Part shown: positions 53,379 to 61,299 of the stretch, piece after piece
Layout: the number at the start of each line of letters is the position of its first letter
Position numbering within the stretch: the stretch's first letter is position 1
Assembly: GCF_001186365.1 (NCBI RefSeq)
Contig: NZ_LDTZ01000013.1
Span: 434,001 to 498,000 of the forward strand
Direction: 5' to 3'
Length of the DNA: 64,000 bases
Origin: Gordonia jacobaea
GTDB taxonomy: Bacteria; Actinomycetota; Actinomycetes; Mycobacteriales; Mycobacteriaceae
The notes under the pieces: generated by a model
Database searches by the model: none
The model's input: only the letters and a program-made list of their open reading frames with translations
What the model was told of the DNA's origin: nothing
Made by a program: the position numbers and the translations under genes

Positions 53379-56300
53379 AGCAGGTCACCCTCCATCAGTT
53401 CGTTGAGTTCGTCGTCGTCGACCCCTGCGGTGGTTGCGGCCGCAGAGCTTGTCGGGAGCGGCTGGCCTGTCGGGTACGAGTTCTCAGCATGCGTAGCGGT
53501 TGCGTGGCTGCGTGCCACTGACGCCAGTCCCGCGACCGTGGGATGGTCGAAGATCTCCAGCGGTGTGATTTCCCAGCCGGCCGACGCCGCGGCGCTGACC
53601 ACTCGCACGGCGACGATGCTGTCGCCCCCGAGTGTGAAGAAGTTGTCGTCCGCGCCGACTGCGGGAAGCCTGAGCACCGTCGCGAACACCTCGGCGAGCG
53701 CGGTCTCGACGGGACCCGACGGCGGCCGCGACCGAGCGGCCTGCGCCGCGTAGTCGGGCGCGGGCAGTGCTCGTCGGTCGATCTTGCCGTTGGGCGTGAG
53801 GGGAAACTCGTCGAGCACGACGAGTGCCGACGGCACCATGTAGTCGGGCAGGATGTCGGCGATGTCGCTCCGCCACGAGTGGGCCAGCGCGTCGTGCTCG
53901 GTGTGGTTGTCTGCGGCCGAGTGCGTGGTCACGTAGCCGACCAGTCGCCCGTCGACGGAGGTGACCACCGCGCCTGCGACGGCCGGGAGGGAAGTGAGCG
54001 CAGCCTCGATGTCGCCGAGCTCGACTCGGAACCCGCGCACCTTGACCTGATGGTCGGTGCGGCCGAGGCAGTCGAGTCGGCCATCCGGCCGGATGCGCGC
54101 CAGGTCTCCGGTGCGATACATGCGCGCGCCGTCGGTGAACGGGTCGGCGACGAATCGGGCCGCGGTCATGCCGGGCAGGCCGCGGTAGCCGCGAGCGAGT
54201 CCGTCTCCGCTGAGATAGAGCTCGCCGACGCGCCCGGCAGGAACCGGGTGCAGCGTCGAATCCAGCACGCGGACACCCGTGTTCGCGATCGGGGTGCCGA
54301 TGGTGACGTCGGCTGCATCGTCGATCTCAGCCGTCGTCGACCAGATCGTCGTTTCGGTCGGTCCGTACATATTGCGCACCGACCGCGCGGAAGCGACGAG
54401 GTCGCGAGCGACGTCGGAGGGCAACTGCTCGCCGCCGACCAGTACGTCGACACCTGCCAGCGCGGGTCCGTGCCCCGCACCGAGGAAAGCCGACCACAAC
54501 GACGGTGTGGCCTGGATGACGTCCGGTCGATGCCGGGAGATGAGTGCCGCGAGCCGCGCCGGATCGTGAATGTCGTCGTTGTCGGCCAAGACCACACATG
54601 CTCCCGCCGAGAGCGGTACGAGTGTCTCCAGGAGTGCGATGTCGAAGGAGATCGTCGTCACCGCCAGCAGTGACCTGCCGGGTCCGAGGCCGAGTCCGCC
54701 GACCATGTGGTCGGTGAAGTTCTGCAGGGCACGGTGCGGGATCACCACGCCCTTCGGCTTGCCGGTCGACCCCGACGTGTAGATGAGGTAGGCGGCAGAG
54801 TTGTCGACCGGGTCGTCCGACATGGTCTTGATCGGCCGCCCGTGCGGATCGGAAAGGCGCCGGATCTGAACATCGCGGTCTCCGGATGCCACGACGGTGG
54901 GTTCGGTGATGGGGGGTTCGGTGATGCGGGATTCGACGACGGCGGGTTCGATGATGGCGACAGGCGCGGCGTCGGCGATGCTGGCAGCTCTGCGGTCGGC
55001 GGGAAATCCCGGATCGAGTGGGAGAAAGGCTGCGCCACTGCGCATCACGGCGACCAACGCGACGATGAGGTCGATGCCGCGGGGGAGTGCGACAGCGATG
55101 ACCGACTCGGGTGCGACTGGCCCCAGCCGTGCCACGAGTTCGTCTGCGCGACGATTGAGTTCGCCGAAATCGATCGCGTCGTCGCCGTATCGCACCGCGA
55201 TCGCATCGGGTTCGGCGGCCGCGATGCGGGCACCGAGCGGGGTCGGGTCGATCGGTGCCGTCGCGCCGGACGGGAGAACGTCGACGCGTGCCCGCCCGGT
55301 GGCCGGCGCACCGGATTCTGGCACATCGGATACGTGCTCGACGATCCGCATGGCGCCGACGGGACGTGTTGGCTCACGCAGGAATTCGCCGACGAACGCC
55401 GCGAGTGAGTCGGCGATCCGCGCGGCGTGTGCTCGGCTGTAGATGGCGGCGTCGGCGTCGAGTGTGAGTTCCAGGTCGGAGCGGTCGGACTCCGTCGAGC
55501 CGAGGTCGAGTGCGGTGATCGAGAGATCGACGACCGGACCACGACGCAGCGAGCGGACCGTTGCGGTAATTGAGTCGGCTGAGTCGGCGTCTGCCGAACC
55601 CGCGGTCCCGGAATCGAAAGTGACTGTTGAGCCGAACGGTTTGACGTTCACTGTCGGTCCCACGACACCGTCGACGTCGCGGCGTCGTGCGTCGCGGACG
55701 ATGTCCTCGCCTCGGTAACGCGCATGCGGCGCGATCCGGCGGATGCCTGCTGCGGCGTCGGCTGCGAGTTCGCCGGCGGTCGCTGCGGGGGCGACAGCGA
55801 TACGCAGTGGGGTGACGTTGACCGTTGTGCACACGACATTGGCTGTGGGAGAACCGAATCGGTTCATCATCGGGAACCCGATCACGACGTCGGCGGCACC
55901 CGTGGCGCGTGCACAGAATGCCGCGACGGCGGCTACGAGGCGATCAGGCGACATCGCGGCCCCGCCTGCGCCGCGGACCAGGGCACGAGTCGTGTGCGTA
56001 GCGGCTGCGATGCGGTGGCCACGAGGCGTGTCGCCCAAGGTCAGGGGACCAGTGACGCCCGCGAGCTCGCGGGTCCAGAATTCTGCACTCGCACCGGCAT
56101 CGGGTTCCGGCGGAAGGTCGACGACGCTCCCGAGGCGTCGGGTATCACCCGGATCCGCGTAGAGGCGACCGATGCGTCGAACGAGCAGACCGAGGCCGTA
56201 GGCGTCGATCACGATGTGGTGCGCGACGACGAGCATCGAGGTGCGCCCACCCGCGTGGAGGATCTCGACGACTGCGCACGGGCCGGATGCGGGATCTATC

Positions 56301-56593
56301 GCGATCTGGACCGCGGCCTGCGCATACACATCGATCGCGTCGGCATCGGCGCCGAGATCGCGGTCGGTGACCTCGATCGGTACGCCGAGCTCGACTGCCA
56401 CATCGCCGTCCTGCTCGGAGAACACAGATCGCAGACCGTCGGCTTCGGCGACGGTCTGGCGAACAGCGGCTGAGAGGCGACTGGCATCGGGTCGAGGTTC
56501 GAAGTCGACGAGTTGACCGATCGTGAACACATCGGGGTTAGGGGCGACTCGCTGCGCGAACCACAAGCCCTGCTGCGCCGACGTGGCGCGCAT
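53375..56593 (-). CDS. NRPS, first module (C-A-T), glycine predicted
   Basis: A 1072-residue synthetase, first gene of the NRPS operon. The C domain (about residues 1-430) has HHIVIDAYG, HHxxxD followed by Ala instead of Gly, and ARYRGEDIVRD, which resembles C domains that accept aryl groups from a carrier protein. It therefore probably attaches DHB to the first residue. The A domain (P-loop ~602) gives DILQLGMIWK, almost identical to the glycine code DILQLGLIWK. T GGDS is near 991, and a short acidic tail ([14 protein letters not shown]) may dock to the next synthetase. I chose the ATG; a TTG immediately before it is equally possible. The iron box at 56665 lies 71 bases upstream. Confidence 0.93.
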   Translation of the reverse strand: MRATSAQQGLWFAQRVAPNPDVFTIGQLVDFEPRPDASRLSAAVRQTVAEADGLRSVFSEQDGDVAVELGVPIEVTDRDLGADADAIDVYAQAAVQIAIDPASGPCAVVEILHAGGRTSMLVVAHHIVIDAYGLGLLVRRIGRLYADPGDTRRLGSVVDLPPEPDAGASAEFWTRELAGVTGPLTLGDTPRGHRIAAATHTTRALVRGAGGAAMSPDRLVAAVAAFCARATGAADVVIGFPMMNRFGSPTANVVCTTVNVTPLRIAVAPAATAGELAADAAAGIRRIAPHARYRGEDIVRDARRRDVDGVVGPTVNVKPFGSTVTFDSGTAGSADADSADSITATVRSLRRGPVVDLSITALDLGSTESDRSDLELTLDADAAIYSRAHAARIADSLAAFVGEFLREPTRPVGAMRIVEHVSDVPESGAPATGRARVDVLPSGATAPIDPTPLGARIAAAEPDAIAVRYGDDAIDFGELNRRADELVARLGPVAPESVIAVALPRGIDLIVALVAVMRSGAAFLPLDPGFPADRRAASIADAAPVAIIEPAVVESRITEPPITEPTVVASGDRDVQIRRLSDPHGRPIKTMSDDPVDNSAAYLIYTSGSTGKPKGVVIPHRALQNFTDHMVGGLGLGPGRSLLAVTTISFDIALLETLVPLSAGACVVLADNDDIHDPARLAALISRHRPDVIQATPSLWSAFLGAGHGPALAGVDVLVGGEQLPSDVARDLVASARSVRNMYGPTETTIWSTTAEIDDAADVTIGTPIANTGVRVLDSTLHPVPAGRVGELYLSGDGLARGYRGLPGMTAARFVADPFTDGARMYRTGDLARIRPDGRLDCLGRTDHQVKVRGFRVELGDIEAALTSLPAVAGAVVTSVDGRLVGYVTTHSAADNHTEHDALAHSWRSDIADILPDYMVPSALVVLDEFPLTPNGKIDRRALPAPDYAAQAARSRPPSGPVETALAEVFATVLRLPAVGADDNFFTLGGDSIVAVRVVSAAASAGWEITPLEIFDHPTVAGLASVARSHATATHAENSYPTGQPLPTSSAAATTAGVDDDELNELMEGDLL

Positions 56594-56664
56594 CAACGCC
56601 CCACTCCGGGAGTGCGTAATGCGGCGATCTCGGGCAATCGACGACAGCAGCCAACCATGAAAAG

Positions 56665-56683
56665 TTAGCCTACCCTAGCCTAA
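56665..56683. promoter_or_regulatory. IdeR/DtxR box between NRPS operon and ArCP operon
   Basis: TTAGCCTACCCTAGCCTAA matches the IdeR consensus at 15 of 19 positions. It lies in the 196-base divergent region between the first NRPS gene and the aryl carrier gene and can serve either or both promoters. Confidence 0.78.
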
Positions 56684-56717
56684 ACGGTAAGCGGGGGCGG
56701 GGCTGCGCTGTCGATGT

Positions 56718-56737
56718 TGGTAAGCCAATGCTTACCA
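56718..56737. promoter_or_regulatory. 20-base palindrome before the ArCP gene
   Basis: TGGTAAGCCAATGCTTACCA has perfect eight-base arms around CAAT. A further GGTAAGC half-site is at 56686-56692, 33 bases before the equivalent arm. This looks like an operator for a dimeric regulator other than IdeR; as RNA it could also form a stem in the arcP leader. Confidence 0.55.
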
Positions 56738-56789
56738 GAGTTCGAGCTGCGATGCTCGCAATTCACCGCATGTCACGAGAGAGGACGGC

Positions 56790-57065
56790 ATGGCCACAAC
56801 GAATACGGTACTCACCCGAGAACGGATCATCGCCGACATTGCTGGCATCCTCGGTGTTGACGAGAGTGAAATCACCGATGACACAAACGTTCTCGACGTC
56901 GGTCTCGACTCGGTTCGGCTGATGTCACTGATCGAGCGCTGGCGCGCCGCAGGTGCTCACAAGGCAGATCTGGTGAGTATGGCCGCTGACCCGGTCGTCG
57001 GCTCCTGGATTCGTGAACTCACCGCGGACAGTGTTTCCGGTGCCAACGAGGGAGGGCTCCGGTGA
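56790..57065 (+). CDS. free-standing aryl carrier protein
   Basis: A 91-residue carrier protein. It has the aryl-carrier phosphopantetheine motif LDVGLDSVRLMSLIERWR (Ser41), close to the C-terminal ArCP domain of EntB (LDYGLDSVRMM type), and an EntB-like start with R-x-x-I-x-x-D-I-A-x-x-L. It supplies the domain missing from dhbB and should be loaded with DHB by DhbE, then offered to the first C domain of the NRPS. GAGAGGA lies just before the ATG. Its stop overlaps the halogenase GTG by four bases, so the two proteins are made together. Confidence 0.88.
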   Translation: MATTNTVLTRERIIADIAGILGVDESEITDDTNVLDVGLDSVRLMSLIERWRAAGAHKADLVSMAADPVVGSWIRELTADSVSGANEGGLR

Positions 57066-58591
57066 GCGACGCCACTCGTAGCGGGCAACCGGTGAGCGAG
57101 ACCGCCGACGTCGTTGTCGTCGGCGGCGGGCCGGGAGGTTCGACGGTCGCGACACTCTTGGCGCGCAGCGGCCACCGCGTGGTGCAGTTGGAGAAGGAGT
57201 CGTTTCCCCGGTATCAGATCGGCGAATCACTGCTTCCGTCAACGATTCACGGCGTATGCCGACTCCTCGGCGTCGACGAGAAGATCAAGAACGCGGGATT
57301 CATGCACAAACGCGGTGGCAGTTTCCGCTGGGGCAAGAATCCGGTGCCGTGGAACTTCTTGTTCGCCATCTCGCCGGAGTTTGCGGGTGAGGGGTCATAC
57401 GCGTACCAGGTCGAGCGCATGAAGTTCGACCAGATCCTGCTCGAGAACGCTGCGGAGCAGGGAGTCGACGTGCGGCAGCGCAGCAGGGTCAACGGGACAA
57501 TCACCGACGAGACCGGCCGGGTCACCGGCATCCGTTACGTCGACGCCGACCGGGTTGAGCACCAGATCGACGCCAAGTTCGTCGTCGATGCGTCGGGAAA
57601 CACCACGCGGTTGTCGAAATATGCGGGCGGAGAACGGATTTACTCCGACTTCTTCCAGAACGTCGCGGTGTTCGGATACTTCGAGAACGGCAAGCGTTTC
57701 CCAGCGCCGGACAGCGGCAACATCCTGTGCGCGGCGTTCGACGAGGGGTGGATGTGGTACATCCCGCTATCGGACACGCTGACCAGTGTCGGTGCCGTGA
57801 TCTCGCGCGACAAGGCAGAGCACGTTCTCAACGCACAGGAAGAGACGCTGCTGCACTACGTCGATCGCTGCGAGATCGTGAAGGACATGCTGTCCGACGC
57901 CACCCGCGTCACCGAGGGCACCTACGGCGAGATCCGAATCCGCAAGGACTATTCGTATGCCAATACCCAGTTCTGGGGAAACGGCATGGTTCTCGTCGGC
58001 GACGCCGCGTGCTTCATCGATCCGGTGTTCTCCACCGGGGTTCATCTCGCAACGTATTCGGGTGTGCTGGCGGCGCGATCGATCAACAGTGTGTTGGCGG
58101 GTGCGATGACCGAAGAGCGCGCGTTCACCGAGTTCGAGGGTCGGTACCGTCGCGAATACGCAGTCTTCTACGAGTTCTTGTCGGCCTTCTACGACATGGA
58201 GCAGTCAGAGGACTCGTACTTCTGGAAGGCACGCAAGGTCACCAATTTCGACCGCAACGACATGACCGCATTCGTGTCGCTGGTCGCGGGTGCCTACTCC
58301 GGCGAACAGGCCCTCACCGACCCGGAACAGATCATCGAGCGCTTCTCGGCGTCGACGGCCGCCCTCACCGAGGCCGCGGAGCGAACCGGTGGCATGGACA
58401 CCGACTCGGGCCAGCGGATGGGACATCTCTTCGGTACGCAGGTCGTGCGTGACGTCATGGAGGAGATGAACGCGTTCCAGGCACGCGGGGCGGTTGGTAC
58501 CGACGGAAGCGAACCGCCACTGCTCGACGGCGGACTCGTTCCGTCGGCCGATGGACTGAGCTGGGCCGAACCGGCTCCCGCGACCGTCTGA
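57062..58591 (+). CDS. flavin-dependent halogenase
   Basis: A 509-residue FADH2-dependent halogenase. Motifs are FAD site GGGPGG (residues 21-26), FPRYQIGESLLPS typical of carrier-protein-tethered halogenases, Lys in HKRGGSFRWG (K83, the position of the lysine that relays HOCl) and W-M-W-Y-I-P at 230-235 (WxWxIP, which blocks monooxygenase behaviour). The sequence belongs with halogenases acting on carrier-bound aromatic rings. Translational coupling to the ArCP suggests that it chlorinates DHB-S-ArCP. It needs reduced flavin from a partner reductase, not evident here. An unrelated phenolic substrate or an inactive enzyme cannot be ruled out from sequence. Confidence 0.88.
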   Translation: MSDATRSGQPVSETADVVVVGGGPGGSTVATLLARSGHRVVQLEKESFPRYQIGESLLPSTIHGVCRLLGVDEKIKNAGFMHKRGGSFRWGKNPVPWNFLFAISPEFAGEGSYAYQVERMKFDQILLENAAEQGVDVRQRSRVNGTITDETGRVTGIRYVDADRVEHQIDAKFVVDASGNTTRLSKYAGGERIYSDFFQNVAVFGYFENGKRFPAPDSGNILCAAFDEGWMWYIPLSDTLTSVGAVISRDKAEHVLNAQEETLLHYVDRCEIVKDMLSDATRVTEGTYGEIRIRKDYSYANTQFWGNGMVLVGDAACFIDPVFSTGVHLATYSGVLAARSINSVLAGAMTEERAFTEFEGRYRREYAVFYEFLSAFYDMEQSEDSYFWKARKVTNFDRNDMTAFVSLVAGAYSGEQALTDPEQIIERFSASTAALTEAAERTGGMDTDSGQRMGHLFGTQVVRDVMEEMNAFQARGAVGTDGSEPPLLDGGLVPSADGLSWAEPAPATV

Positions 58592-58607
58592 TCGGCACGC
58601 ACCTGCC

Positions 58608-59876
58608 ATGCTGACAGCGTTGGCGCTGATCCTCGGGGCGGCACTCGTCTGCGGAGCGATCGCGCGTCGACTCGGATTCCCCTCGATGGCAGGCGAATTG
58701 GTCGCCGGTGTGCTGCTCGGCCCGTCGGTTCTCGGCATGGTGGCACCCCAGGTCACGGGAGTGGTCGTCGATGCAGACGGCGCGCCGACCACGGCGATAT
58801 CCGCGGTCGGCACGCTCGCCGTGGTCTTACTCGTCGGACTTGCGGCAACCGAACTCGACGGGCCGTTCCTGCGCGGGAACGCCCGCACCATCGGCGTCGT
58901 CAGCGGAGTCTCTTTCGTGATCCCGCTCGTCGCCGGCATCGGAATCGGACTCGTGCTGCCTGCCGAGTACCTCGGTGACGGTTCGAACACAGGTGACGCC
59001 ACGAGCACAACAGAATTCGCGGTTCTGCTCGGCGTCGCGATGTCGGTCAGCGCGATACCCGTGATCGCTCGGATCCTCGGCGACCTCCACCTATTGCAGA
59101 CGAGACTCGGTCGGCTCATCCTTTCGGCGGGCACTCTCACCGACCTCGCCGCGTGGCTGGCGCTGGCTGCTGTCTCAGCCCTGGTCACCGTGGGGCTGCG
59201 CGGCTGGCACCTTCCGTTGACTCTGCTGGCAATGATCGGTTCGGTGGCCGTTGCGCTCGTCGCGCGGCCCGTGATCGGGCGTGTGCTGAGTCGGTTGGAA
59301 TCCGGTGGCCACGACGCACAGTCGGCAGCCGTGATGGTGATCGCCATGGTCGCCGGTGCTGCGGCGACCGAAGCTCTGCACCTCGAAGCCGTCCTCGGGG
59401 CGCTGCTCGCCGGGATTGCCTGTGGTCGACGTCCCGAGCGCGTCGTGGCGCCGCTGCGGTTGGTCACCACCGCGGTGCTGGCGCCGGTGTTTCTTGCGTC
59501 GGCAGGTCTACACGTCGATCTGCGAGTTCTCGCCTCTCCGGGCGTGGCGGGAGTGGCAGTCGGTGTGATCACCGTCGCCGTCGTCGCCAAACTGCTTGGC
59601 GGATACCTCGGGGCTCGCCTCGCGCGTCTGTCGAGATGGGAGTCGATGGCGGTCGGAAGCGGGCTCAACGCTCGCGGGGTCGTCGAGATCATCATTGCGA
59701 CAACAGGTTTGAGTCTCGGAGTGTTCAGCGAGGAGACCTACATGATTGTCGTCGTCATGGCGGTGGTCACGTCGGTGATGGCGGGGCCGATGGTCGCGGC
59801 CGCCGCGCGACGATGCCGGCAGGAGGCCGGTCAGTCAGATCTCGTCGGCGCCGAGAGCGCGCAGCACGGTACGTAG
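58608..59876 (+). CDS. CPA2-type cation:proton antiporter
   Basis: A 422-residue membrane protein with about 12 hydrophobic segments of the Kef/CPA2 monovalent cation:proton antiporter family. Family features are GFPSMAGELVAGVLLGPSVLG at the N-terminus, an unwound helix region AMSVSAIPVIARIL and GLNARGVVEIIIATTGLSLGV near the end. There is no nucleotide-binding C-terminal domain. It starts 16 bases after the halogenase stop and is probably in the same operon. Antiporters of this type recur in actinobacterial NRPS clusters; its role here is unknown. Its 3' end overlaps the convergent dhbC by 42 bases. Confidence 0.88.
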   Translation: MLTALALILGAALVCGAIARRLGFPSMAGELVAGVLLGPSVLGMVAPQVTGVVVDADGAPTTAISAVGTLAVVLLVGLAATELDGPFLRGNARTIGVVSGVSFVIPLVAGIGIGLVLPAEYLGDGSNTGDATSTTEFAVLLGVAMSVSAIPVIARILGDLHLLQTRLGRLILSAGTLTDLAAWLALAAVSALVTVGLRGWHLPLTLLAMIGSVAVALVARPVIGRVLSRLESGGHDAQSAAVMVIAMVAGAAATEALHLEAVLGALLAGIACGRRPERVVAPLRLVTTAVLAPVFLASAGLHVDLRVLASPGVAGVAVGVITVAVVAKLLGGYLGARLARLSRWESMAVGSGLNARGVVEIIIATTGLSLGVFSEETYMIVVVMAVVTSVMAGPMVAAAARRCRQEAGQSDLVGAESAQHGT

Positions 59877-61124
59877 CTTGGCCGTGGTCTCCGCGACTTC
59901 CGCGTCGGGATCGGAGTCGGCGACGATACCGCCACCCGCCCAGGTCGCCAGAGTTCCTGTGCGCGAGTCGATTTCCGCACACCGGATAGCGACGAGCCAC
60001 TCGCCGTCTCCTGGCGTGATCCCGTCGGCCCCGCGCAGCGCTCCCGAGCGCTCGTCAGTAGAGAGATTTCCGACGCACCAGCCGACTGCACCGCCGTAGA
60101 AACCACGGTCGCCTTCAGTCGCGAGGATGTACTCCCTGGCCGCGGCGGTCGGGGTTCCGCACACCGCAGGTGTCGGATGCACGGCGATTGCGAGATCGAG
60201 CGCCGTCGTCGACGGATCGGCGAGCTCGCCGACGATCGGCGTTCCCAGGTGCCACATCGACGACGTGCCCACGATGCTGGGCGCGTCGGGTACGTCGAGT
60301 CGCGTGCACAGCGGCGCGAGGGCGCTCCGCAGAGCATCGACGACGAAACGGTGCTCACCAAGGTCTTTGGCCGACGAGTTCAGCGTTGCTGCGCGCTCGG
60401 CGTCGACGATCGGGTCGTGATGGCGTGGAGTGGATCCGGCGAGCGGATGAGCGCTCACCTGACGACCGCGCCGTCGTATGAGTACCTCGGGGCTCGCGCC
60501 GACGAGATGCCGCCCGTGGTGGGCATCACCCGCGGGAGTGAGCTCCGTGCGGAAGATTCCCGAGTGCGGGTTCAGTGCGGCGAGGGCGGCCATGAACGAC
60601 TCCGGTGTCAGCCTCGGGCTGGTGTCCAACAACAGCTTTCGTGCCAGCACCACCTTGGCCAGCGGATTGGTCGAGTCCGCGAGCACTGCCACCGCTGCAG
60701 CGACCCTGTCACGGTGTTCCTCGCGGAGCGGTTCTGCGGCGACCACACGGGCCTCGGCGACCGGGCCTGGTGCGTTGGTCGAGCCAACTGCGTTCGGGAC
60801 GGGGATGTTCGGCACGGGAATGTTCGCGACGGCTGCGGCCCGAGAGCTCGTCGGCACGTCGAAGCGGATGTGTGCGGGCGCGGTCAGCGCGCTCGGTGCC
60901 TCGGTGTCGAATGCCAAAGCGCCGACAATCGCTGAGTGCTCGCCGCTCGCGAGTGACTCGGCTGCGCGTGCGGGATCATTGAACGAGGCGACAGCACCAC
61001 TCGCAGAACAGCGGTAGTCGAGTCCGTAAAGCTCGAAATGATCGGCAGGCGTGGTTGATCCGTCGACGCGGGCGGGCTGAGCGTCGGGATCATCCACGCG
61101 CCCTGTCGAGGTCGAAAGAGTCAT
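59835..61124 (-). CDS. dhbC: isochorismate synthase
   Basis: A 429-residue chorismate-utilising enzyme (EntC/DhbC) that makes isochorismate, the first step of DHB. Motifs are AKVVLARKLLLD, HLVGASPEVLIRR, HPLAGSTPR, KDLGEHRFVVDALR, HPTPAVCGTPT and FYGGAVGWC. An IPVP repeat (residues ~98-110) sits in a loop. The ATG at 61124 is selected by GAGGAGG nine bases upstream. It should be transcribed leftward from the iron-box region at 61229. A salicylate synthase (MbtI) is less likely because dhbA, dhbB and dhbE are all present. Confidence 0.92.
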   Translation of the reverse strand: MTLSTSTGRVDDPDAQPARVDGSTTPADHFELYGLDYRCSASGAVASFNDPARAAESLASGEHSAIVGALAFDTEAPSALTAPAHIRFDVPTSSRAAAVANIPVPNIPVPNAVGSTNAPGPVAEARVVAAEPLREEHRDRVAAAVAVLADSTNPLAKVVLARKLLLDTSPRLTPESFMAALAALNPHSGIFRTELTPAGDAHHGRHLVGASPEVLIRRRGRQVSAHPLAGSTPRHHDPIVDAERAATLNSSAKDLGEHRFVVDALRSALAPLCTRLDVPDAPSIVGTSSMWHLGTPIVGELADPSTTALDLAIAVHPTPAVCGTPTAAAREYILATEGDRGFYGGAVGWCVGNLSTDERSGALRGADGITPGDGEWLVAIRCAEIDSRTGTLATWAGGGIVADSDPDAEVAETTAKLRTVLRALGADEI

Positions 61125-61228
61125 GATGCCGGTCGTCCTCCTCGTTCGATGCGGATTCGGCGTGCGCTGACGTGTGCTGATGGGTGCGGGTCCGGCCTCG
61201 CGGGGGGTACCTGAACCCGACCTAAGGA

Positions 61229-61247
61229 TTAGGTTAGACTTACCTAG
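61229..61247. promoter_or_regulatory. IdeR/DtxR box between dhbC and ornithine monooxygenase
   Basis: TTAGGTTAGACTTACCTAG matches the consensus at 16 of 19 positions, the strongest of the four boxes. It lies in the 175-base divergent region and should repress both dhbC and the monooxygenase operon when iron is plentiful. Confidence 0.88.
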
Positions 61248-61299
61248 TCTTGCGTGCGGCGGTGGCCCACGGAAATCACGACGATCTAGGGAGTGGCGC

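Noticed and set aside
58205-59695. 496-codon frame antisense to the antiporter
   Set aside because: Low-complexity Thr/Ser/Arg/Pro sequence without motifs; the sense strand encodes a clear membrane antiporter.
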